Below are positions 36,387 to 48,008 of a DNA stretch of 64,000 bases, one piece after another; the stretch's first letter is position 1; the number at the start of each line of letters is the position of its first letter. The notes beneath the pieces are model-generated. The model had not been told where the DNA came from and made no database searches. It saw nothing but the letters and a program-made list of their open reading frames with translations. The translations under genes were made by a program, and so were the position numbers. The stretch covers positions 4,550,001 through 4,614,000 of the forward strand of contig NC_134680.1 of assembly GCF_024713945.1 (NCBI RefSeq), written 5' to 3'. The DNA comes from Dermatophagoides farinae (taxonomy: Eukaryota > Arthropoda > Arachnida > Sarcoptiformes > Pyroglyphidae).

Positions 36387-39300
36387 GGTGCTCTCTTTTT
36401 CGATCACAAACATATATAAATACAATTGGGACTTACATTGGTGAATGAATTCTGATGGCTGATGAAATGATGTTGTTGATGGTAACCAGAAATCATGGTG
36501 AAAATTTCAACTTTGAAATTCTTGTTTGAATTGAAATTTTTTTTTTTATACTAGTTGGTACTTTGTTTTCATCAAATTATAATTGTAAAACAAATACAAT
36601 GATGATGAAATGAGAGAAATTGAAAAAAATATCCGAAAAAAAGACACAATAAAAATCATAAAATTATAAGGACATGAATATATGTCAAATGAATTGGACA
36701 ATGTACTTATAATTGTGAAATTGTTTGTATATAATTTTTACAACAAACAAAAAATACAATACATTGAAGAATAGCCCAAAGATGATGGAAATCAAAAAAA
36801 AAGATGACAGCTACTATACCACTTCTCAGTAGCTGGTCAGTTGATGATTCCAGGATCTCTCAAGAGATTCAAAAATGCGTTGTTGTTGTTATGATTCGAT
36901 ATTCAAACAATCAAAAAAAAAAATGATTTTTTGTTGTTTGAGATTATTCGTCAAAATTGTTGAAATTCTATCCAGAATTCATTTTTTTTTACATTTTTTT
37001 GACTAGAACCATTCCATTGTTCAATTAATGATGAATAAATAAATCAATGGCCAACAAAAAAAATTGATTATTCATTCAATTGATTTGGACAATGATGACA
37101 AATAATAATCATTGAATTTTGAATAAATCTTGCATTGAATGGATGAATGTTTGAATTGTTCAAAGTTGATGATGATAATGGTCACGTTTCGGTCATACGA
37201 ACAATAAAATGAATGATGATGATAATGTTTTCGTTTTTTTTTTTTTTTTTTGGTTGAATAAACAATTGTCATCGCTATCGTTATCGTCATCATTGTTGGA
37301 AAAAAGTGAGGAAGATGTTCCAATTGGATTTTTTCTTTTTCCAAATAACGATGTTGACAACAACAACAGCGACAACAAAAACGATAATGGCCAATATTGT
37401 AAGAAGGTATTTTATTCGATAATCATCATCATCGATAGATTCGTTCGAAAAAGAGACTATATTGATACAACTTTTTTTTAGATAGATTGAAATAGCTGAT
37501 TTTGTTTTTTGGGTGACAATTTCCTTCCTTTCTTTTTTTTTATCAGTGATATAAAAACAATAGATAATCCCATTGAACAACAATAGTAATGTGTATTATA
37601 CCTACTACCGTAACTACCGTAATTTCCCGAATCGATAAGATCCACATATAATATATTCTTTATTTATAAAAATCACAGACCTCATTAACCTACGGGTTAT
37701 ATGAACAATTTGGGAATTTTTAATCATAAATCTCTTTCTCTCATTGTATGTGAAAAAAATGTCCCAATAGTGTGTGGTGATCATGATGATGAAAAAAAAA
37801 TCTCAACATTTTTTCCCCCCTATCTCTTTTGTAGCTTGTGCATTTATGTTGTGTTGTGTTCTCTTTCTCTCTATCGTTGTCGTTCTTTATAACCACCACT
37901 ATCCTTCATCATCATCAATGTTTGAAAACATCACGAATCTCACATACGAAAAAAAAAATATTCGAGCAAAAAAAAAACCAAGTTGAAAGAGAACAACAGC
38001 AACAAAACACATAAAATGATGATGAACAATGGGCTTGTGGGCGTGTGTGTAAGTAAGTTTTTTTTGTTTTGTTGTAAATATGGAGATGGGTATAGATTTC
38101 AATGATAAACTGTGTGATTGATTGATTTGATAAAAAAATGATGATGACATAAATATAGAAGAGTTCCATTTATACGATGTCTATCATCAAATTTGAGAAA
38201 ATTATTTTCATTTTCATTTTTATTGATTATTTTTGATTTTTGATTGAAATTTTTTTTTTTTTTATTCCATAAAGATTTTTATTCAATCATCATCAAGATA
38301 ATATATAAATAACAAAAGAAAAAAAACAAGACATAATTAGGTACATATAGTTGGCTAAATTTTTACCAAAAAACACCCAAATAACATACGGACATATAAC
38401 ATTCGAATTTCACGAATTGTTGTTGATGATGATGATCATCATCGTTCGTCGTAGTTGTAGTCGTCGGTCACATATAAAACACACATACACACACACACTC
38501 GATAGAAAGATGAGTGGTGGAAAAAAAAACTACAGCCATTCTTCGATTTCTATGATCATCAGCAATTTTTTTTTCTTTGACAATTTAATGTTTAAAAATT
38601 GATGATTATTTATCCACAAACAACAACAATGAACAGTAATCTTATTTTTTTTCTTTTTTTTTGTTTACTTGCTCTTCCCTATCCAAATTATCCACAAAAT
38701 CCATCAATGTTTTTTTTATGGCTGATTATGTAGTTTTTTTTCTACATTTCTTTCGAATGAAAATTATCATTTTTTTGCTTTGTTTTGTTGTTGTTGTTGT
38801 TGTTGCTGTGTTATTTTCACAAAGAGTGATTAGATTAAAGTTTTTGTACAGAATGTGCATGTGTGTGTCCGTGTCCGTTTTTAAAAAAAAAAATTCCAAG
38901 ATTCCATTATCGAATTTTAATTTTTAATTTTAAATGGTGGATATTTTATTTGTTGTTCCACACCAGGATCTAAACCAAAAAAAAAAAAAAAATAGAAAAA
39001 AGCTGCAATCGAGCGAATCCACATATATACAAGAGCTTAATTTTCCCATCAGAGTCGACTCGATTTGATGAATTTAGGCTTTTTTTTTGGATAGTTTGAT
39101 ATAGAAGAGAATGTGAATTTGTACATGGAAAGAAAGCGATAGAAATGTTGCTGTATTTATTGTTACAGGGGATTGTCTCGATTTTTTTTGTTTTGTTTTG
39201 TTTTATTTTTCAATCCAATGATGATTGAAAGATCCAAATGGTGGTGATCGAATCTGAATTTTAGATCATTTCTTGAATCATTTTATATAACATATATCTA

Positions 39301-41100
39301 ATTTGGTATGATAATCAAAGGATGGTGATCAAAAAAAAAAAATCAATCTTTTGCTAATTTTAATGTCAGTGTAGGAAAAAAAACAAACAAACAACGTAAT
39401 ATAATTTTTTTGGTGTAAAAAACAGAGAGAGAGAGAGAGAGGCATAAATGACGAAAGTCGATTTTTTGCATTTCTTGTTCGGAAAATCCCAGACCTATCG
39501 ATACATTTGTTTAAATGGCTAATAGTGGTTAAAATTTTATGGACGACACAACATTTTCATGTTCATATATAGCCGCACATATAAAAACGGCAGTATTCCT
39601 GTCATCCTGAATCGAGTTTGTTGTTGTGAGCAGTCTTTTTTTTTTTTTTTTTTTTGTTATCCATTCAATGATGAATGCTGTTCCAAAAAAAAAAAGTATT
39701 CCACTATTATATGTACTACTACCATTTCTTATGTTCTTTTTATGAATAATAATAATATGTGTACGGATATCCAGTACATGTACATTGACTATTATCATAC
39801 ACACGCATACACACATTATCCTTGGATACTGTTGTAGTAGTGGTATATAGTTATGGTATTGTTAATCATGTGAAGTGAGAGAGAGAGAGAGATAGAGAGA
39901 AACATATAGAGATACAGTGCTGATTGTATGTGACTATAAGAAGACAAAATTATCCATGATTGTCTCATTTGATATTTGTCCATTCAATTGAATGCATGTC
40001 GCGAGTTTTTTTTTTTGTTGGAAAAATTTTCATTTTTTTTCTTTCATATTTTACCTTCAACATATTGGCTGGTGGCTTCAGAATCTCATACACACACACA
40101 CACAATTTTCTCTCCTGTTTGTGTATGTTTTATAATATATAAAATTACACGAAGCCTTACTCTTTTTTCTCATCTCTCATCGCTTCTTCCAATTTTTGTA
40201 TTTCAAGAACGTGTGTGTGTGCGTGTGGCGCCAACCCAAAATCAAACTAAAATAAACAATATAAACCAATCGTGCGTCGTTTTTTTTATCCACATCATTT
40301 AAATTTGAATTTTTCAAAAACAAAAAAATCCGCGAAAATCGGATTGTTATTGTTATTGTTATTGTGGTGGTGTTGGTGGCACAAGCGCACAAATACAAAT
40401 TTCAAAATGATTTATTTTGATTTTTTTTTTTTTTTTTTTTGGTTCAAAATGAAAAACATCATTTTGAAGTGATCAAGTTTTTATCATCATCATCATCATC
40501 ATTGTAATTATTATAATTCTGACTTTTACATCCACACACACATCGATCGACAAAAAAACTAAAGAAAATTGTAATCAATCCAAAAGTAAATTCATCAATA
40601 CGATTTCAAAACTTGAAGATATAATTTCATTAAACAGGAAGAATTTTAATATTCAATCAATCTCATTATCTCACTCTCTGGATTTTGAAGCAACCATTTC
40701 TGATGTAATTATTAATATAAGCTTCCATATAATTTAATTCTTAAAAAAAAAACATAACACACACACATCAAATATAAGCAGCGTGCGCGTATAATTTTTT
40801 TTTCCTCAATCATTCACTTATATTTGTTTCGAACAATCCAAGATTGTTTTCCTTTCTTTTTTCATCATTATTCGATTTTTACATACAACACAACAAATAC
40901 AATATATATATTTAGCTACGTATAGTTTATTTTTCAAAAAAAAAAAAATCATATTTGATGATTAAATCATAATTAATAATAATAATAATTAGAAAAAATT
41001 TCAAAACACATACACTTTTGTAAACAAATGTTCTTTTTTTTCTGGATTGAATTTTTTTTAATATAAAACAAAATAAAAAGAAACCATAATCGTGGTTCAA
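33684..41100. other. 7.4-kb gene-poor region upstream of HEXIM
   Basis: No exon with a recognisable domain or sustained non-repetitive frame is seen on either strand. The region is packed with A/T homopolymers (for example 36360-36386 and 39635-39656), GAT runs (34396-34430), CA/GT runs (36170-36183, 36239-36256, 40087-40102) and GA runs (39425-39440, 39879-39898). It may hold a distal promoter or 5' UTR exons of HEXIM or non-coding RNA. One strong hairpin at 36805-36839 stands out. Confidence 0.5.
36805..36839. ncRNA. Candidate structured element: 11-bp stem-loop next to a T9 run on the minus strand
   Basis: TGACAGCTACT (36805-36815) pairs with AGTAGCTGGTCA (36828-36839) over 11 bp with one bulged G, around the 12-base loop ATACCACTTCTC. 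A second small hairpin, ATCTC-TCAA-GAGAT, follows near 36852-36865. Read on the minus strand, the stem-loop is followed two bases later by nine T, as at a Pol III terminator. T runs are common here, so a transcript is only a possibility. Confidence 0.25.
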
Positions 41101-43947
41101 ATGTTATTCCTAATGGACATAGAAAACATAATACCAGCATCTGTACAACAACCAATAAATACACCTCTTCCGCCTCCATCATTATCATCCGCATCATCAT
41201 CGTCATCCGTATCATCATCATCTTCATCATCATCATCGGTTTCATCATATAGATTACAGAAGCAACAACAACAAAAGATTAGCAACAAATTGTTGGCTAA
41301 ATCATCATCATTATCCTGTCGCAAATTATCAACAATGACAATTTCGACAACTAAGCAACATCAAACCTATGGTAACAATAACAACAATGACAACAATGTT
41401 GCCTGTTTAATGACCAATTATGATGTTGATAAAATAACAGACGATAATGATCATTATCATCATCATGAAGTAATATATCATCATCCACATCCACATCATC
41501 ATCATATCCAGGATACGAATAAATCTACACTTCCAAAATCATTAACAACAGCTGTAAGAAATCAGAATTTGGACCAGCAACAACAACAACAACATATACA
41601 AACAAATGTAGTGAATAATAATGGTTCACCATTTAAATTTAATCGTACAACTTGTTCACCATATAAATTGAATAATCAATATCAAACAAATTGTTGTGGA
41701 AATCATAACCTGAATCATAATCATAATCATCAACAGCAGCAACAACAACAACTACACCAGCAACCTTATCGTTCATCATATCATCATTATAATAATCGAT
41801 ACTTTAATAATAATAACAATAGTCAATCAAATAAGTTACAATATCGAAGAATCAATAATTGTTCACCAATATTTTCATCATCATCATCAGCAACATCAAC
41901 AGCAGCAGCGAAAACATTGTTATCTGTTAATAAGAATCTTCAACATCATTCACATCATAATCTAAATATTAATAATGGTGAGCCATCATTCATTCATACG
42001 AAACAAACAAATTCATCACAATCATATCACAAATGTTGTGAATGTACAAATTCAGCTGCTACTGCTACTGCTGCCATTTCTGTTCCTAAAAAATCTAATG
42101 CCATTAAACGTAATTATTCAATGATGTTGAATAATACAAATAGTTTAATAAGCCAAAATCATAAGCACAATAATCAGAACCAGAATAGTAGCCAACAAAG
42201 TGATAATCTAGTTATCAATACTGGTATTTGCCCATTTATTCGCAACAACCAAAACAAAAATAATCGTAATAATGGTCAGAAGAAAAAATGTCGTAATCGT
42301 TCGAAACGTCGCCGTAAACGTTCATTTAAATGGTATAAATCAAATATTATTGATGATGATGATAATATCGTTGGCCAATGCAGTAATAGCTATAGTCCTG
42401 ATGAACAAAATATTGCTGATGATTGTGACGATGACGGTGATGATGACAATAGTAATAGTCGAGGTCGTTGTGCAAGAAAACAAATGCGTTGGACCGAATG
42501 TAATGCAGGTGAAGTAACCAGATTGCATAGGAATTGTGTACAGAATGGTCAACCATTAGCGCCATATAATACAACACAATTCATTATGAATGAACATTCA
42601 AAAGAGATTGATTTCGAAGCATTAAGTGGTCAAATACAACAGATGAGACAATCAAAACAAGATCGTATACAGAATAATAATAATCATCAAGATATTGATT
42701 CGGGTAATCATTCAGAACATCAACATGAACAACAAAAACAACAGCAACAACAATCATCATTATCATCATTAAATGAAGATTATTATAGCTCACCGGAAGA
42801 TGAATCTTATTTTCTTGAACAACAATTTCATGAAGCATATGATACAATGCATGCTGAACGTTTGAATTCAATGTCAAAAAGTGATCTATTAAAAGAATAT
42901 CTATCAATGGAAAAAGAATTGGAAATATTGAAACAACAACCGCCACAGCAACGGCAACATCCACAACAAAACGAAAAACGTAATTCACCAAAATCATCAT
43001 CAACAAGTGGTGGTTGTGTTGTTGGTAGTGGTGATGATATCATCGATCGAACCGGAACAAGTGACATTTATGGTGGATCACAACGACAACGACATTGTCA
43101 ATCATGTTGTATAAATGAAAAGATTTATGAAGAAAACAAATGTCTAAGGAAATTATTACGACAATTATATAGTCGATATAATAGCCTTAAATATTGTATA
43201 AATTATGTTCAAAATCATAGTCATCATCAACATCATCATAATTTACATTCTACAAATAATGATAATGGTGATACAAATTCGATCACTACCAATGATGAAA
43301 AACAACAATCAACAACAATTGAACATCAACAAGATTATCAATTATCTAGTGAAATGTATTATTCAATTGAAAAATATCTAAATCAAATATCACCAAATCA
43401 TAAAGGTGATAATAATAATGATGACAATAATGATAATGGTAGTGATGGTCATAATAATGATGTTGATGATGGTGTTGTTGTTGTTGGCAATTCATCATCG
43501 AAACGAATTGTGTCCGATATAGATATGGATGATGATGATGATGATTGTCTAACTAAATCTTCAAATGATGATGATATGACTAATTCATCTTCATCCTCAT
43601 CATCATCAACGAGTAATTCATCATCGTCGTCATCAAGAAGTTCAGATTATTCTGATGGTTCATCATCATCGTCATCCACAACATCTTCATCATCATCATC
43701 AACGGAAACATCAAATTCTGCATCATCTTCTTGTATATTAGGATTAGATATGATCTCTAAATCATCTCATTTATCATCAACAACAACAACAACATCATCG
43801 ATTGTCAAAATAGTGGAAAATTTAATTTCCGTTGTCGTAAATGAAAATCAACAACAAAAACAGCAGCAGCAGCCTCAGCCATTGGAAACAAAACAAAAGG
43901 AAGAACATCATGAACAAGGTAATAAACCCCCCAACAGAGAAAAATGA
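41101..43947 (+). CDS. HEXIM1: HEXIM-family inhibitor of P-TEFb, unusually long
   Basis: Intronless, 948 residues from ATG 41101 (MLFLMDIENII); the next Met at 41113 is an alternative. HEXIM hallmarks are clear. A basic 7SK-binding stretch lies at about 395-413 (KKKCRNRSKRRRKRSFKWYK). The P-TEFb-contacting motif QPLAPYNTTQFIMNEH is near 485-500, with PYNTTQF at 488-494. The C-terminal dimerisation helix, from about 567, reads ESYFLEQQFHEAYDTMHAER then NSMSKSDLLKEYLSMEKELE. A further helix, CLRKLLRQLYSRYNSL, follows. HEXIM sequesters CDK9/cyclin T when bound to 7SK snRNA and so restrains transcription elongation. Human HEXIM1 is 359 residues; here about 390 residues of His/Asn/Gln/Ser repeats precede the core and about 250 Ser/Asp-rich residues follow it. 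The family assignment is strong. The symbol denotes the family, not proven one-to-one orthology. Confidence 0.9.
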   Translation: MLFLMDIENIIPASVQQPINTPLPPPSLSSASSSSSVSSSSSSSSSVSSYRLQKQQQQKISNKLLAKSSSLSCRKLSTMTISTTKQHQTYGNNNNNDNNVACLMTNYDVDKITDDNDHYHHHEVIYHHPHPHHHHIQDTNKSTLPKSLTTAVRNQNLDQQQQQQHIQTNVVNNNGSPFKFNRTTCSPYKLNNQYQTNCCGNHNLNHNHNHQQQQQQQLHQQPYRSSYHHYNNRYFNNNNNSQSNKLQYRRINNCSPIFSSSSSATSTAAAKTLLSVNKNLQHHSHHNLNINNGEPSFIHTKQTNSSQSYHKCCECTNSAATATAAISVPKKSNAIKRNYSMMLNNTNSLISQNHKHNNQNQNSSQQSDNLVINTGICPFIRNNQNKNNRNNGQKKKCRNRSKRRRKRSFKWYKSNIIDDDDNIVGQCSNSYSPDEQNIADDCDDDGDDDNSNSRGRCARKQMRWTECNAGEVTRLHRNCVQNGQPLAPYNTTQFIMNEHSKEIDFEALSGQIQQMRQSKQDRIQNNNNHQDIDSGNHSEHQHEQQKQQQQQSSLSSLNEDYYSSPEDESYFLEQQFHEAYDTMHAERLNSMSKSDLLKEYLSMEKELEILKQQPPQQRQHPQQNEKRNSPKSSSTSGGCVVGSGDDIIDRTGTSDIYGGSQRQRHCQSCCINEKIYEENKCLRKLLRQLYSRYNSLKYCINYVQNHSHHQHHHNLHSTNNDNGDTNSITTNDEKQQSTTIEHQQDYQLSSEMYYSIEKYLNQISPNHKGDNNNDDNNDNGSDGHNNDVDDGVVVVGNSSSKRIVSDIDMDDDDDDCLTKSSNDDDMTNSSSSSSSSTSNSSSSSSRSSDYSDGSSSSSSTTSSSSSSTETSNSASSSCILGLDMISKSSHLSSTTTTTSSIVKIVENLISVVVNENQQQKQQQQPQPLETKQKEEHHEQGNKPPNREK

Positions 43948-45264
43948 ATGAATGTGCGATCAAATCGAATTTGATAAAGTGAAATTTTTTTTTCTAAAAA
44001 ATCAAAATATGAATGATTGAAAAAAAAATAAAAACTACAATTATATTATTATGATTATGATACCACCAACCAACCATTGTTGTTTTTCAAAAAAAAAACC
44101 ATTTTATTTAAATTTCATTCTGTTTTGGCTTTGTTGTTGTTGCTGTTCATTTATTTTATTTCCTTTTTTCATACAAAAATTTTTTTTTTTACAACAATCA
44201 TTCTCAACTAAATCAACTTGTAAAAAAAATATACAACAACAACAAAACACACGTTCGGAAATTGCCAAAAAGGAAGCGAACACACACAACACACACATCA
44301 TATACACACATTTACACGAATAAAAAAAATAAAATTTACAGAATATGAAACGTTTGTCTGTTTTTTTTTTGTTCCAAAAAAAAAATTCATTAATTGATCT
44401 ATTAATTTCAAACAATTATAGGTGAATGATAATAATAAGTGTGTAAAAGAGAAGCCATTTGATTGGAATTTTTTTTTTGTCTGGATGGAAACTAGAATTC
44501 GAATCGAATCATCAAATGTGTCCACTGTGTGTGTGTGTGTCTGTCTGTGTCGATCATCATCATTATCATCATTATTCACCTATATTACATCATATATACC
44601 GTTTGTTTTATGTGATGTGATTTACGATGTTTGTGTGTGTGTGTGTGTTTCAATTGGCGGCTATCTGTATTATTCATCTCAAAATTTGTGTTTTCTTTTC
44701 CATTTTGTCAAAGCTAAATTATTTTTTTCTTTTTTTTTAAATAATTTTTTTGTGTTTGTATGTTCATCATATGTATTTAAAACCTACCTTGTTTTGTGTA
44801 CGAGAATCACACATATATGGACACACATAAGTTGATTGAAATCCAGTGATGTTTCTTCAAACTGGTAATTTATTTCTTTAGCATTTTGTGAATGTATGGT
44901 TGCATGTTGTGATGATCACAACTCCGATTTTTTTTAGACAACACAATGATTCATAATGAAAAATGTGTGTTTTTTTTGTTTTGTTTTTTATTCACATGAA
45001 ATTTTTATCTAAAAAAAAATCAAGGTGAATCGATTATAATGCATAGTGAAATTAGATAAGGATTAGAATCAAAATGAATATAATAATTACAGGTATATCG
45101 AATGTTGTTTTTTTTTTTTGGTTCCGGTCGAAATGATCACAACAATTTTTTCGTTTTTACTTATTTGAATTTTGCCAATAACGATGACAAATGGAATAAT
45201 AATTATTATTCCATAATGAAAGATGATTCGATATTTAAGTGGTGTGTGTTTAACAAAGGTTATT

Positions 45265-45300
<36 letters not shown>

Positions 45301-45838
45301 GTGAAAAAATTGTCATGTGAAAAGTTCATTTGATTATTGAGAATTGTGAAGCAATTTGTGTGTTAATTATTAATGGATGATGATTAAACAAACAAAAATA
45401 ACAAAAATTTTGTCGAAAAACAAAACAAAACAGACACCCACATATACATACACACATTCATTGTGATCAAATCTGTGATAAATACACACACACACACACA
45501 CATATCAATGTTTGTAATATGTTGTCATTTTTGTTTATTTGTTTTTTTCGTTCAAGAATGAAAAAATCGATAATGATGATATTCACTGTGATATTTCTAA
45601 TTAATTAAAGAGATCAATTTTTATTTTATTTTTTTTTCACAAAATTTTCATGTTTGTTTCGAACATTCAAAAAAAAAAATTCCATTCACGCATGTGCCAC
45701 ATTTATTTCAATCACGTCACGTCATCTATTGACTTGGCTGTGATATATTCGAAACAGAAAAAAAAAGTTTTCGAAAAAAAACTTTGAGAAAAAAAAAGAA
45801 ATTTTTTCGAAAACATTTTTTCCTTTGTCCACACAATA

Positions 45839-45872
<34 letters not shown>

Positions 45873-46090
45873 GCAGCAGGCAAGCACGCACAAAACACAA
45901 ACATAATCGAATTTCATATTCATTCTCCATTTTGTTTTCCAAGTCGTATCATTTTCATTTTTTTTTATCACCAACTAATTCTAAAAATTTCCTCTTTTTT
46001 TCTCATTTATAGATTTTCGTTTAATCGCATTCAACATTTATTTTTTGATTAATTGAGCAAATTAATCATCATTTTATATATAATAATATA
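43948..46090. other. Intergenic region with homopolymer and CT repeats
   Basis: 3' flank of HEXIM and 5' flank of the MRG gene. It has many A/T runs, GT/CA repeats (44526-44540, 44632-44648, 45486-45501), a T33 tract at 45267-45299 ending in GG, and (CT)n at 45843-45870. No coding exon is seen. Confidence 0.55.
45843..45870 (+). repeat. (CT)n microsatellite
   Basis: A CT dinucleotide run of about 14 units ending at CTCGAG, 0.2 kb upstream of the MRG start codon. CT/GA tracts can act as promoter elements in arthropods, but here this is only positional. Confidence 0.8.
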
Positions 46091-46589
46091 ATGAGAACAA
46101 TAATGAGTGCAAGTGCATCAACTGCTAGTTCAAGTCCAGATGCAACTGATCATCAATCGTCGCAACAACAATCACGTGGACGACAATCCTCGTCATCATC
46201 ATCTAATAATAATGATGGTAATAGTGTTAGTGATACTAATCAAAATGGATTAATTTATGAAGCCGGTCAGAAAATCTATTGTACTCATGAAAACAATATT
46301 TATGAAGCACGTATATTAAAAACGGCCATACGTGAAAATATACCGCAATATTTCGTACATTATCATGGATGGAGCAAAAATTGGGATGAATGGGTTGTCG
46401 ATGATCGTATTTTGCAAATCAATGACGAAAATCTTGTTAAATATGAAGAATCATGTAAACGACGAAATTCTCGACGTAATCGTCGTAGTGGTGGTGGTGG
46501 TGATAATAGACGATCATTATCAACAGTGACCAATTCTGCATTCAATAATTCGGACAGTGTTTCAAATGGTATTTGATTCTTTTTTATTG

Positions 46590-46625
<36 letters not shown>

Positions 46626-48008
46626 GTTTGCTTTTGTCAATTATTACCATTGTATCCATTAATATATCCTGTCATCTTTAAAATTTGATAATAATGTGTG
46701 TTCTGTTTACATTTTGATAATTTATTCATTAAAATTATGAATGATGATATAATTTTTGACAATCTTATTTGCTTTTTTCTTAAAATTCTAGCTCCACGAA
46801 AATCAACAACGGCAACGACTGCATCATCATCATCAGCATCATCATCATCATCATCGTCGTCGGTGGTGGTGGTAACAACAACAACAACACCATCATCATC
46901 CATAGCTAATCAGGATTTGATGGATGAAAAATCTGCTCGTCGTAAACGTAAACGTACATCACGATCAACATATGTTACCGAAGAGGATCATAAATTGATT
47001 AATGAAAAACCTAAAATTAAGATTCCAATGAAATTAAGTGAAATATTAATGGAAGATTATTTACAAATTTATTTCAAACGAAAAATTCTTCAACTTGTCG
47101 ATTTGAAAAAAACGGCACAAAATTTACTTGATGATTATCTGGCTGATCGTATACAACAAGAATCAGAATCATCATCATCATCATCATCGACACATCAATC
47201 GTCGTTGGAAAAAAAATTCACTAATCTTGATCCACCATTAAATTTTACAATCAATCCATTTTCATCAAATTTACGTTTCGATAATATCGAAATGAATACA
47301 CGTAAAAGTTGTTGTGAAGAATATGTTAAAAATATTCGTATCTATTTCAATACAGTATTACCAACACATTTATTATTCAATATTGAACGATTACAATATC
47401 TGGAAATTATTAGTAATCCTAATCATGATATCAGTAATAATCAACAGGACAATAATAATACTAATAATCAATCAAACGAATCACTGGACACAACAACAAC
47501 AACAACAACAATGCCAAAAATGAGATCTCGTAAAAATTCCGATTCAATTGTGATTAAAAATTCAAAATCAATTAAAACCTCATCATCAACCAAGACAACA
47601 ACATCGACTACTACTACTACTGTTAAAGATAGTAATAATCATAATCAATCAAAAGAACCGATCGAAATCTATTCACCAATACATTTATTACGATTATTCA
47701 CAAAGCTTGGATCATATTTACAATATTATTATTGTGATAAAAATTTTTTCCGTCTATTGAATCTTTTCAATGATGATTTTTTCGATTTCTGTATGGATAA
47801 TTATGATGAATATTTTGGTGATGATAATCTACATTATTATGAACCGAAATCCGATTATATTGAACGTTCGGCTAATATATCATCAATAACTATGGCCAAA
47901 CAACAGCAAACTGAACATTCATCAATTATTGATGGACAATCATCATCATCCTTGTTGATCGATGGTGATGATAATAGTTCAACAAATGAAAATATGAATC
48001 AAGATTAA
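46091..48008 (+). CDS. MRG-family chromodomain protein (MRG15/MORF4L1-like, MSL3 not excluded)
   Basis: Two exons, 46091-46568 and 46792-48008, join in phase across a 223-nt intron that contains a T33 tract (46592-46624). The product is 564 residues. A Ser-rich leader precedes a chromo-barrel at about 53-120 (YEAGQKIYCTHENNIYEARI, then VHYHGWSKNWDEWVVDDRIL) that keeps the aromatic residues used to read methylated histone H3. After a basic linker (RRKRKRTSR) the MRG domain starts near 232 (KIKIPMKLSEILMEDY), runs to THLLFNIERLQYLEII, and resumes with IYSPIHLLRLFTKLGSYLQY to about 535. A Thr/Ser/Asn insert of about 84 residues splits the domain, as in MSL3. The chromo segment looks more like MRG15. 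MRG15 works in NuA4/TIP60 and Sin3 complexes; MSL3 works in MSL. Confidence 0.9.
46592..46624 (+). repeat. T33 tract within the MRG gene intron, ending in GG
   Basis: A pure T run 24 bases after the 5' splice site. It explains why this intron is longer than the 57-98 nt common here, and it lies away from the 3' splice site. Confidence 0.9.

Noticed and set aside
43500-43900. Ser/Thr/Asp-rich end of HEXIM as a separate gene
   Set aside because: It is continuous in frame with the HEXIM core, with no stop or splice signal between.
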